NCBI GenBank assembly: GCA_018895795.1
Contig: JAHINZ010000026.1
Span: forward strand, 1 to 18,031
DNA from: Alphaproteobacteria bacterium
GTDB taxonomy: Bacteria > Pseudomonadota > Alphaproteobacteria > Caulobacterales > Caulobacteraceae
Length of the DNA stretch: 18,031 nucleotides
Reading direction: 5' to 3'
The notes under the pieces were generated by a model. The model was not told the origin of the DNA, did not search any database, and was given only the letters and a program-made list of their open reading frames with translations. This document shows, piece by piece, positions 1-7,100 of the stretch. Both the position numbers and the translations under genes were made by a program. Within the stretch, counting starts at the first letter, position 1; each line of letters starts with the position of its first letter.

Positions 1-1868
1 AACGGCAGCAGGGTCTTTTCGTAGTCGGCCTGCCACTCCTCGTTGTCGATCCTGGTCCGGTAGTCGTTCCAGACATTGGTGTTGACGTAGATGAACGCTC
101 CCAGGCCCACGAAGGCGACCAGGGCGCCGCCCATCAGCAGGCCCGCGACGCCGCGCAGGCGCAGCGGCAGTCGGCGCAGGCGCGGCAGGAGGCGGCTCTC
201 GGTCCCGCGCCGCCACAAGCCATAGGCCAGCACGGTCAGCGCCACCGCGAAGGCGCTCCAATAGGCCCGCAACCACCAGGCGCCGATCCAGAATTTGCCT
301 TGGCCGTTCATGTCGCTGAGCGGGGTGATAGGGCCGATCAGCCCGCCGCCGCCGTAGCGATAGAGCCGGTGCTCGAAGCCCAGATTGCCGAAGGTGATGC
401 TTGCGACGATGAACAGCACCATCAGGCCCCAGCCGATGAACTTGTGCAGGCTGATGGTCTGCAGGAAGACCGCGAGCACCGCGACCAGGCTGAGGTTCAC
501 CGCCAGCGGCAGAGCGTACCACAGCAGATACTTGCCCAGTTCGATATGGCTGTAGCCATGGATCAGCTGGCTGAGCACGCCGGCGACGATGCTCACCGCC
601 AGGGTCGAGATCAGCACCAGAATGATCGCCAGGGTCTTGGGCGCGACAAAGGCCCAGTCGGGCACCGGCGTCGCGTCGATGATCTCGTGGGTCTTGCGGT
701 CGCGTTCGCGCCAGACTAGTTCGCCCGCATAATAGATGGCGATGATGATCGGGATCAGGCTGAACGAACCGGTCAAGGCCGGGATCAGCACCCGGGTGAC
801 GGGATAGATCACGCCGCCATAACGCCCGGCGTCGGTGACGAACCAGAGCGCGCCCGCGGCATTGGCCAGGCCCAGCGCCAGCAGCACGAAATAGGCGGGG
901 CTCCTGAACACCTGGGCCATGTCGAGCCGGGTCCGCGCCAGCAGTTGGGCCCAGGCCGCTTGACGGTCAAAGCGCGGAACCGGCAGAGGCCCCGCCGGCG
1001 GGGGCGGCGCGACGTCGGCCTGGGCCAAAGCCTTGGCCTTGCGGGCGGCCTTCGGGCTGAGGCTGGCCTGGTCGACCGACTCGAACCGGAACAGCCCATA
1101 GGCCAGAGCCAGGAACCCCCCCGACAGCGCGACGGCGAACAGGCGGTTGAACAGCAGCACGCCGGCGATCGGCGGCACCACGGTGTTGCGCTCGCTGACG
1201 GTCCAGTACTTGGTCAGCAGGCCGTAGGCGCCGGTCCCCAGCGGCTCCCACAGCGCGGCGGCCTTCTCGAACTCCGGCCGCCCCAGCGCGATGCCGGCGA
1301 TGGTCCAGACGACCATGAAGGCGATGGCGCCGACATAGGTCCACATGATCGACCGGGTGACCGTGGCCAGCGAGAAGAAGATCGCCGAGGTCAACAGCAG
1401 CGACGGCAGGGCCAGCACCAGATAGGCGAAGGCGTAGGCGTCCGGCAGGTTGGGGCCCAGCATCTCCTTGTCCACCCACGGCATCCAGGAGCCGACCAGG
1501 ACCGCCAGCGGCACGGCCAGGAACGAGATCGCCGCGGCGGCGAAGGCCCCCGCGAAACGCCCGTACAGATAGTCGAACTTGCGGATGCGGGTGGCGCGCA
1601 GGATCGGTCCGAACCCGGTCTCGTCGTCGCGCACCACAACATTGGCCACGAAGGCCGTCGTCACGAACATGTAGAAGATCGAAAAGATCAGGTGGTCCTG
1701 CGCCAGGGCGTAGGGGCCGTTGCGGTGGTCGTTGGACCCCAGCCCGATCGAGATCTGGCTGATCGTGGTCAGGCCGAACGCCAACAGGAAGAAAATCACC
1801 GCCACCACCCAGAAGACGGGTGACTTCAGTTGGTAGCGAAGCTCGAAGCCCGCGATCTTGCGAAACAT
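1..1868 (-). CDS. ABC-2 type transporter permease, C-terminus cut by window edge; probable M1-aminopeptidase fusion
   Basis: The ATG at 1868-1866 opens 622 codons that run off the left edge without a stop, so the C-terminus is missing. The protein is strongly hydrophobic and has two similar halves. Half one has membrane segments near residues 18-38, 60-78, 105-126, 147-170, 177-195 and 243-261. A charged and proline-rich linker follows (about 262-318). Half two has segments near 324-342, 360-381, 411-432, 448-470, 477-493, 532-551 and 576-595. The start lies 10 bp downstream of the ATPase stop, so the two form one transport operon. The visible tail after the last membrane segment (NTNVWNDYRT, then EEWQADYEK) resembles, from memory of the family, the junction that leads into a periplasmic M1 metallopeptidase domain in permease/M1 fusions of about 1200 residues. 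That domain is not visible here, so the fusion is an inference. The substrate is unknown. Confidence 0.85.
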   Translation of the reverse strand, partial: MFRKIAGFELRYQLKSPVFWVVAVIFFLLAFGLTTISQISIGLGSNDHRNGPYALAQDHLIFSIFYMFVTTAFVANVVVRDDETGFGPILRATRIRKFDYLYGRFAGAFAAAAISFLAVPLAVLVGSWMPWVDKEMLGPNLPDAYAFAYLVLALPSLLLTSAIFFSLATVTRSIMWTYVGAIAFMVVWTIAGIALGRPEFEKAAALWEPLGTGAYGLLTKYWTVSERNTVVPPIAGVLLFNRLFAVALSGGFLALAYGLFRFESVDQASLSPKAARKAKALAQADVAPPPPAGPLPVPRFDRQAAWAQLLARTRLDMAQVFRSPAYFVLLALGLANAAGALWFVTDAGRYGGVIYPVTRVLIPALTGSFSLIPIIIAIYYAGELVWRERDRKTHEIIDATPVPDWAFVAPKTLAIILVLISTLAVSIVAGVLSQLIHGYSHIELGKYLLWYALPLAVNLSLVAVLAVFLQTISLHKFIGWGLMVLFIVASITFGNLGFEHRLYRYGGGGLIGPITPLSDMNGQGKFWIGAWWLRAYWSAFAVALTVLAYGLWRRGTESRLLPRLRRLPLRLRGVAGLLMGGALVAFVGLGAFIYVNTNVWNDYRTRIDNEEWQADYEKTLLP

Positions 1869-1878
1869 CGCCGGCCCC

Positions 1879-2757
1879 CTAAGCCGCGCGGCGGGTGGTG
1901 GACAGGGTCGAGAAATAGACGTCCTCGAGACCGCCCTCGACCGCCGCGAACCCGTCGCCGGGATCGCTGTCGGCCAAGACATGGATCACCGTGCGGCCGC
2001 CCATCAGGCGGGTGGAGATCACCTGATAGCGCGCCTTGGCCGCCTCGAGCTCGGCCTTGTCGATCACCTTCATCCAGATGCAGCCCTTGAGCTGGCCGAC
2101 CAGGTCGGCCGGGGCGCCCTGCTTGACGATGCGGCCGTCGCAGATGATCGCCATGGCCGGACACAGGTCCGACACGTCCTCGACGATGTGGGTGGACAGG
2201 ATCACCACCACGTTCTCGCCGATCTCGGCCAGCAGGTTGAGGAAGCGGTTGCGCTCTTCGGGGTCGAGGCCGGCGGTGGGCTCGTCGACGATGATCAGGC
2301 GCGGATCGCCGATCAGGGCCTGGGCGATGCCGAACCGCTGGCGCATGCCGCCCGAAAAGCCGGCCAGGGCCTTCTTGCGCACGCCCCACAGATTGACCTG
2401 GCCCAGCAGGCTCTCGACCGTGTCCTTGCGCGCCTTGGCGTCGGCCAGGCCCTTCAGCACCGCCATGTGGTCGAGCATGTCGTAGGCCGAGACCCGCGGA
2501 TACACGCCGAAGTCCTGCGGCAGATAGCCCAGGGTGCGCCGCAAAAGCTCCGGCGTCTTCAGCACATCGATGTCGCCGAAGCGGATATGGCCCGAGGTCG
2601 GGGCCTGCAGGGTGGCGATGGTGCGCATCAGGGTCGACTTGCCGGCGCCGTTCGGCCCCAACAGGCCGTACATGCCGCGCGGTATGGTCAGACTGACCTC
2701 GTCCAGGGCGCGAACGCCGTTGCCGTAGACGTGGGTCAGGTTTTCGATGATCAGCAT
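1879..2757 (-). CDS. ABC transporter ATP-binding protein
   Basis: This 292-residue ATPase powers the permease encoded immediately downstream. All nucleotide-binding motifs are present: Walker A GPNGAGKS at 34-41, Q-loop Q81, signature FSGGM at 134-138, Walker B LIIVDEP at 154-160 with the catalytic Glu at 159, and the switch His at 190. It resembles the drug/Na+-exporter type (CcmA/NatA-like) ATPases that pair with ABC-2 permeases. I chose the ATG at 2757 (MLIIENLTHVYG) because the family begins this way. A TTG 36 bp further upstream (2793) would add twelve residues without family resemblance. The stop is 10 bp before the permease start, which implies translational coupling. The gene is divergent from the fumarylacetoacetate hydrolase-family gene, with a 183-bp shared upstream region. 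The transported compound cannot be told from sequence. Confidence 0.93.
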   Translation of the reverse strand: MLIIENLTHVYGNGVRALDEVSLTIPRGMYGLLGPNGAGKSTLMRTIATLQAPTSGHIRFGDIDVLKTPELLRRTLGYLPQDFGVYPRVSAYDMLDHMAVLKGLADAKARKDTVESLLGQVNLWGVRKKALAGFSGGMRQRFGIAQALIGDPRLIIVDEPTAGLDPEERNRFLNLLAEIGENVVVILSTHIVEDVSDLCPAMAIICDGRIVKQGAPADLVGQLKGCIWMKVIDKAELEAAKARYQVISTRLMGGRTVIHVLADSDPGDGFAAVEGGLEDVYFSTLSTTRRAA

Positions 2758-2940
2758 CGCGCGCTCAAAGCCCCCGCATTGATTGACGCCCAAAATTGCT
2801 CAGTCCCCTCATGACCCGACCAAGCGGACGGGGGCAAGTGAAAGAACGTTTAGCCGTCTAACATCGTCGGATGATTTCTGATGCGCGATAACCAGCTCAG
2901 GGCGCTTTTGAACCGCGCGCTTTGAGGCTAATCAAACGAT
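2758..2940. other. Divergent intergenic region between ABC ATPase and FAH-family hydrolase
   Basis: These 183 bp must hold the promoters for the leftward ABC operon and the rightward hydrolase-isomerase-carbonic anhydrase run. The middle (about 2840-2885) is less GC-rich than its surroundings, as expected for promoter DNA. I could not assign convincing -35/-10 hexamers or a long palindrome. A weak Shine-Dalgarno-like GAGG at 2924-2927 precedes the hydrolase ATG at 2941 at a rather long distance. Confidence 0.5.
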
Positions 2941-3621
2941 ATGACGACATACGCCTTTCCCCCGCCCGCCCTGCCCACGGTTCCGGTCGAGGGCTCGTCC
3001 GACGTCTTTCCGGTGCGGCGCATCCTGTGCGTGGGCCGCAACTACGCCGCCCATGCCCGCGAAATGGGCGGCGACACCCGCGATCCGCCGTTCTTCTTCG
3101 CCAAGCCGGCCGACGCGGTGGTCCCGCTGCCGACCACCGTGCCCTATCCGTCGGCGACCTCGGACCTGCATCACGAGATCGAGCTGGTCGCGGCCCTGAA
3201 GGGCGGCGGCGAAAACCTCACGCCCGAGCAGGCCATCGCCCTGGTGTTCGGCTACGCCGTCGGCGTCGACCTCACCCGGCGCGACCTGCAAGGGGCCGCC
3301 AAGGCCAAGGGTCAGCCCTGGGAAGCCGGCAAGGCCTTCGACGCCAGCGCCCCGATCAGCGCCATCCGGTCGATGGGCGGCCCGCCGCCGCAAGGCGCGA
3401 TCTTTCTGTCCGTCAACGGCGAGGAACGCCAACGCGGCCAGATCGCCGACATGATCTGGAACGTCGCCGAAGTGATCGCCAAGGCCAGCCAGCTGTGGCG
3501 GCTGGAGGCCGGCGATCTGATCTTCACCGGCACGCCCGAAGGCGTCGGCCCCATCGTGCGCGGCGACCGGATCGAGGGCGTGGTCGAGGGCGTCGGCCAA
3601 CTCTCCTTCACCCTGGCCTGA
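2941..3621 (+). CDS. Fumarylacetoacetate hydrolase-family protein (probable fumarylpyruvate hydrolase)
   Basis: This 226-residue protein is a short FAH-fold hydrolase of the kind that cleaves acylpyruvates such as fumarylpyruvate (NagK/FAHD1/YcgM-like), not the 420-residue fumarylacetoacetase. Visible landmarks are CVGRNYAAHAREMG at 30-43, the metal ligands in HHEIEL (Glu79, Glu81) with the adjacent His78, Asp110 in GVDLTRRDLQ, and the late TGTPEGVG loop that closes the active site. It would bind Mg or Mn in the cytoplasm. The next gene, 11 bp downstream, is a maleylpyruvate/maleylacetoacetate-type isomerase, so the two are expected to catalyse successive ring-cleavage steps: isomerisation, then hydrolysis to fumarate and pyruvate or acetoacetate. 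The short form favours the gentisate route. No ring-cleaving dioxygenase lies in the window, so the actual substrate remains open. Confidence 0.9.
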   Translation: MTTYAFPPPALPTVPVEGSSDVFPVRRILCVGRNYAAHAREMGGDTRDPPFFFAKPADAVVPLPTTVPYPSATSDLHHEIELVAALKGGGENLTPEQAIALVFGYAVGVDLTRRDLQGAAKAKGQPWEAGKAFDASAPISAIRSMGGPPPQGAIFLSVNGEERQRGQIADMIWNVAEVIAKASQLWRLEAGDLIFTGTPEGVGPIVRGDRIEGVVEGVGQLSFTLA

Positions 3622-3632
3622 GAGCGATCGCG

Positions 3633-4289
3633 ATGAAGCTGACCTTGCACAGCGCCTGGCGCGCCAGCGCGCCCTATCGGGTGCGCATCGGCCTGAACCT
3701 CAAGGGCCTGGACTACGCGATCCAGCCCGTGGACCTGGTGTCGAGCCAGCATCAGGACGAGGCCTATCGCGCCCTCAATCCCCAGGCCCTGGTGCCGACC
3801 CTGGAGGTCGAGACCCCGGGCGGGGTCGCGCGCCGCCTGACCCAGAGCCTGGCCATTCTGGAATGGCTGGATGACACCGTCCCCGAGCCCCGCCTGTTGC
3901 CCGCCGACCCGTTCGACCGGGCCACGGTCCGGGCCATGGCCGAGATCATCGCCTGCGACATCCACCCGGTGAACAATCTGCGCATCCTGCGCGCCCTGAC
4001 CCAGCTGGGCGTCGACCAGGACGGCCGCGACGCCTGGGCCCAGCGCTGGATCGCCGACGGCTTCATGGCCCTGGAGCCGATGGTGGCCGAGCACGGCCGA
4101 GGCTACGCCTTCGGCGACGCCCCGGGCCTGGTCGATTGCTGCCTGGTTCCCCAGGTCTATAACGCCGCCCGCTTCCACGTGGACATGACGCCGTTTCCGG
4201 CGATCAACGCCGCCGTCGCCAAGGCCCTGAACCATCCCGCCATCGCCGCCGCTCACCCCAACCTGCAGCCGGACGCGACCCATGCTTGA
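3633..4289 (+). CDS. maiA: Maleylacetoacetate/maleylpyruvate isomerase, zeta-class glutathione S-transferase
   Basis: This 218-residue cytoplasmic protein has a thioredoxin-fold N-terminal half and a helical C-terminal half. Zeta-class hallmarks are clear: the N-terminal glutathione-binding stretch SAWRASAPYRVRI at 7-19 (the usual motif has SSCSWRVRI-like spacing), NPQALVPTLE, TQSLAILEWLD, the diagnostic ACDIHPVNNLRIL around 110-122, and DCCLVPQVYNAARF near the C-terminus. The family performs glutathione-dependent cis-trans isomerisation of maleylacetoacetate or maleylpyruvate to the fumaryl form, which the upstream hydrolase would then split. The ATG at 3633 was chosen because the preceding reading frame is only an accidental extension through the hydrolase gene. 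The stop codon overlaps the start of the carbonic anhydrase gene (shared ATGCTTGA, 4282-4289). Acetoacetate versus pyruvate specificity cannot be decided here, so the gene symbol is nominal. Confidence 0.92.
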   Translation: MKLTLHSAWRASAPYRVRIGLNLKGLDYAIQPVDLVSSQHQDEAYRALNPQALVPTLEVETPGGVARRLTQSLAILEWLDDTVPEPRLLPADPFDRATVRAMAEIIACDIHPVNNLRILRALTQLGVDQDGRDAWAQRWIADGFMALEPMVAEHGRGYAFGDAPGLVDCCLVPQVYNAARFHVDMTPFPAINAAVAKALNHPAIAAAHPNLQPDATHA

Positions 4290-4911
4290 GGATCTCAAGG
4301 CCAAGAACGCCGCCTGGTCGCGGGGCAAGACCGAGGTGGATCCGCAATTTTTCAAGCGGCTCGAAAACCAGCAGAGCCCGGAATATCTGTGGATTGGCTG
4401 CAGCGACAGCCGCGTGCCGGCCAATGAGATCGTCGGCCTCGATCCGGGCGAACTGTTCGTCCACCGCAATGTCGCCAACCTGGCCCCGCCGCAGGACGCC
4501 AACTATCTCAGCGTGCTGCAGTTCGCGGTCGACGTGCTGAAGGTCAAGCACGTGATGGTCGTGGGCCACTATGGCTGCGGCGGCGTGGCGGCGGCCATCG
4601 ACGGCCAGCGACGCGGCCTGGTCGATCACTGGCTGCACCCGATCCGCGAGGTCCATGCCGAGCACCGCCACGAACTGGACGCCCTGCCCAGCGAAAAGGA
4701 AAAGCTCAACCGCCTGTGCGAACTGAACGTCATCCGTCAGGTGCGCAACGTGGCCGCCGACGTGTTCGTGCAGGACGCCTGGGCGCGCGGCCAGGACCTG
4801 GCCGTGCACGGCTGGGTCTATTCGCTGTCCAACGGCCTGGTTAACGACCTCAATGTCGGCATCGCCAATCTCGAGGACTATCAGGCCGCGGTGGCCTCTA
4901 GCCGGCTTTGA
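4282..4911 (+). CDS. can: Beta-class carbonic anhydrase, cytoplasmic
   Basis: This 209-residue enzyme interconverts CO2 and bicarbonate. The beta-class zinc site is complete: Cys40, Asp42 and Arg44 in WIGCSDSRVP, then His96 and Cys99 in VVGHYGCGGV. The central HRNVAN block (61-66) is also typical of the Can/CynT lineage. No signal peptide is present, so it should act in the cytoplasm, supplying bicarbonate for carboxylation reactions. Its ATG lies inside the last codons of maiA, overlapping by 8 bp, so it is probably translated by coupling at the end of that transcript. Its 3' end overlaps the convergent pbpC gene by 14 bp. A second beta-carbonic anhydrase, this one exported, lies at 12229-13050. 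The two share the zinc-site motifs but little else by eye. Confidence 0.95.
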   Translation: MLEDLKAKNAAWSRGKTEVDPQFFKRLENQQSPEYLWIGCSDSRVPANEIVGLDPGELFVHRNVANLAPPQDANYLSVLQFAVDVLKVKHVMVVGHYGCGGVAAAIDGQRRGLVDHWLHPIREVHAEHRHELDALPSEKEKLNRLCELNVIRQVRNVAADVFVQDAWARGQDLAVHGWVYSLSNGLVNDLNVGIANLEDYQAAVASSRL

Positions 4912-6934
4912 TGCGGACACGGGCGGTGGCCTTGCGCCCCTGCCCGTCCACCACCGACAGCTTGTAGAACCCCGGCGCCGAAGGCCGCCAGACGACCCGG
5001 CCGCTGACCGGATCAGCGGCCAGCGGCGTTCCGGCCACGTACCAGGTCAGGTCCTCGCCGCCGGCCGCCAGCACCAGACCGCGCGACCTTGGCCCCAGGG
5101 CCTCCACCTGCACCGCCGCGCCGTCGGGCGGGAAGATCAGGCGCGGACCGTCATCGGCGGCTCGCAGCCGCTGCAGCGCTTCGGGCGCGGCCTTGGGCGC
5201 GATCGGACGCGGGGCGGTCGCTGGAGCGCCGATCACGTCGGCGACGTCGAACAGCAGCGGCAGGGCCGCGTCGCGTCCGGTCAGGCCGCCGCGCGCGCCG
5301 CCGTCGGCCCGGCCGGTCCACACCACGATCGCGTAGCCGCCCACCACCCCGGCCGCCACGGCGTCCCGAAAGCCGTAGGAGGTGCCGGTCTTGAAGGCCA
5401 TGGCCGGACCGCCCAGGGTCAGGGCCGACGGCGCGCGGCCGCGCGGGGCGGGGGCCTCGCGCAGGATGTCCAGCACCTGCCGCGCCGCCTCGGGCCGGAC
5501 CAGCCGGGTTCCGCCTGACTTTTCACGCAGCCTGGCGTCGGCCTCCGTCCAGGCCAGGGGCTTGGCCAAGCCGCCGTCGCCCAGAGCGGCGTACAGCATC
5601 ACCAGATCGCGCAGGGTGATGCCCTCGCCGCCCAGGGCCAGGGCCAGGCCCGCCGCCCTCAGCTGCGCCTTCGGTCGGGCCAGATGCGCGCCGGTCGCCT
5701 CGATCCGGCCGGCGAACACCTCGGGGCCCAGGCGCTCCAGGGTGGCGACGGCCGGCACGTTCAGCGAATGGGTCAGGGCCTCGCGCACCGTGACCTTGTC
5801 GTGAAACACCCGGTCGAAATTCTCCGGCTGATAGTCGGCGAAGCGGGTCGCCGAGTCGGTCAGCTGGGTGTCGGCGGCGACCAGGCCGTCATCCATGGCC
5901 ATGGCGTAGATGAACGGCTTCAGGGACGAGCCCGGCGAGCGCAGGGCGCGGGTCATGTCGACCCAGCCGCCGGCCCGGTCACGGCCGGCCGAACCCACGG
6001 CGGCGCGCACGGCTCGGCCCTTGATCTCCACCACCAGGATGGCGGCGGTGGCCTCGCCGCCTTGCGACGCGGCGATGGCGGCGGCCATCGGCTCCAGCCG
6101 CGCCTGCAGGTCGGCGTCGAGGGTCGAGATGACGCTGGCCTGGGCGGCCGGCGCGGCGCGGGCCAGCTGGCCGGCCACGTTCCAGGCCAGGGCGGGAAAC
6201 GGCGTGCGACCCGGCAGGGGTTCGGCGTCGGCCTCGACGGCGGCGGCCTGCGTCAACACCCCGGCGCGCACCATCTTGTCCAGCACCGTCCGCCGCGCCA
6301 ACCGCGCCGCCTCGGGTCGCCGATCGGGCCGGCGGGCCTCGGGCGACTGCGGCAGGGCGATAAGCAGGGCCTGCTGGCCGTCGGTCAGACTGGTCGGCTC
6401 CTGGCCGAAATAGGCCAGGCTGGCGGCCCGCACCCCCTCCAGATTGCCGCCATAGGGCGCCAGGGTCAGATAGAGGGCCAGGATCTGGCGCTTGGTCAGC
6501 CGTGATTCCAGCTGGGCGGCGCGGATCATCTCGATCAGCTTGGAGCCCAGGGTGCGCGGACGCGGCTCCAGCAGCCGCGCGGTCTGCATGGTCAGGGTCG
6601 AGGCCCCGGAGGTCGGGCGGCCATGCAGCATCGCCGAACCCGCCGCCCGGACCACCGCCAGGGGATCAACGCCCAGGTGGCCGTAGAACCGCGCGTCCTC
6701 GATCGCGATCAACCGCGTCTGGAAGGTCTTGTCGGTGCGATCCAGGTCCGCCCGGATCCGCCAGCGGCCGTCTTCCACCGGCAGGGCCCGCAGCCAGGCG
6801 CCGCGCCGATCCAGCGCCACCGGCGAGGAATGACGGGCGCGGGTCATGTCCGGCGGGAAGGCCGTGCTCAGAGCGAACAGGGCGACCTGGACGCCGAGCA
6901 GGGCGATGAGCACGCGGGTGAGCGGCGCGACCAT
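4898..6934 (-). CDS. pbpC: Penicillin-binding protein 1C, bifunctional peptidoglycan synthase
   Basis: This 678-residue inner-membrane protein polymerises and cross-links peptidoglycan. Domains in order: a membrane anchor at about 5-24; a GT51 transglycosylase with catalytic Glu79 in AIEDARFYGHLGVD; the STLTMQTARLL block at 112-122; a transpeptidase with SxxK at Ser336-Lys339 (GSSLKP), SxN at Ser390-Asn392 (HSLN) and KTG at 515-517 (FKTGTSYGF); and the C-terminal domain specific to PBP1C (about 590-678). The frame extends to a start at 7015, but the first 27 residues of that version are encoded by a dispersed repeat. The ATG at 6934 has a strong GGAGGGGGAAG immediately upstream and begins just before the anchor, so I prefer it. 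It follows the alpha-2-macroglobulin gene in the same direction, as in E. coli yfhM-pbpC, which suggests joint envelope defence and repair. Confidence 0.95.
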   Translation of the reverse strand: MVAPLTRVLIALLGVQVALFALSTAFPPDMTRARHSSPVALDRRGAWLRALPVEDGRWRIRADLDRTDKTFQTRLIAIEDARFYGHLGVDPLAVVRAAGSAMLHGRPTSGASTLTMQTARLLEPRPRTLGSKLIEMIRAAQLESRLTKRQILALYLTLAPYGGNLEGVRAASLAYFGQEPTSLTDGQQALLIALPQSPEARRPDRRPEAARLARRTVLDKMVRAGVLTQAAAVEADAEPLPGRTPFPALAWNVAGQLARAAPAAQASVISTLDADLQARLEPMAAAIAASQGGEATAAILVVEIKGRAVRAAVGSAGRDRAGGWVDMTRALRSPGSSLKPFIYAMAMDDGLVAADTQLTDSATRFADYQPENFDRVFHDKVTVREALTHSLNVPAVATLERLGPEVFAGRIEATGAHLARPKAQLRAAGLALALGGEGITLRDLVMLYAALGDGGLAKPLAWTEADARLREKSGGTRLVRPEAARQVLDILREAPAPRGRAPSALTLGGPAMAFKTGTSYGFRDAVAAGVVGGYAIVVWTGRADGGARGGLTGRDAALPLLFDVADVIGAPATAPRPIAPKAAPEALQRLRAADDGPRLIFPPDGAAVQVEALGPRSRGLVLAAGGEDLTWYVAGTPLAADPVSGRVVWRPSAPGFYKLSVVDGQGRKATARVRIKAG

Positions 6935-7084
6935 CTTCCCCCTCCGGGGGAGGAGGATGCGCAGCATCCGGAGGGGGCCAGTGGCGGAAGCGCCCCCTGA
7001 ATCAGCAGACGTCATTCCGCCACCGGCCTCGCGTCACTCGCCCCCTCCGCGCTTTCAGCGCTCCTCCCCCGGAGGGGGAAGATG
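6932..7084. repeat. Inverted pair of a dispersed GC-rich palindromic repeat
   Basis: The terminal arms 6932-6955 and 7061-7084 are perfect 24-bp inverted copies, CATCTTCCCCCTCC... facing ...GGAGGGGGAAGATG. Homology continues inward with divergence. The left copy contains the hairpin GGATGCGCAGCATCC (6954-6968) followed by GGAGGGGGC. The right copy, read on the minus strand, contains GCGCTGAAAGCGC followed by the same GGAGGGGGC. A related palindrome lies at the right edge of the window (18005-18023), so this is a dispersed family. The element fills nearly the whole gap between the alpha-2-macroglobulin and pbpC genes. In RNA the arms could form a long hairpin around the pbpC ribosome-binding site. 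Confidence 0.85.
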
Positions 7085-7100
7085 AAGCCCATGCTCACCG

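Noticed and set aside
945..1823. 292-codon open frame on the plus strand
   Set aside because: It is antisense to the ABC permease, low in complexity (Gln, Arg, Gly, Asp rich) and without family resemblance.
2763..2928. GCTCAAAGC and GCTTTGAGGC as an inverted repeat flanking the divergent region
   Set aside because: Only about 8 bp match over a long separation, which is expected by chance in this GC-rich DNA.
2922..3632. Long N-terminal extension of the maiA reading frame through the hydrolase gene
   Set aside because: The extension is Arg-rich shadow sequence in another frame of a clear FAH-family gene. The family protein begins at 3633.
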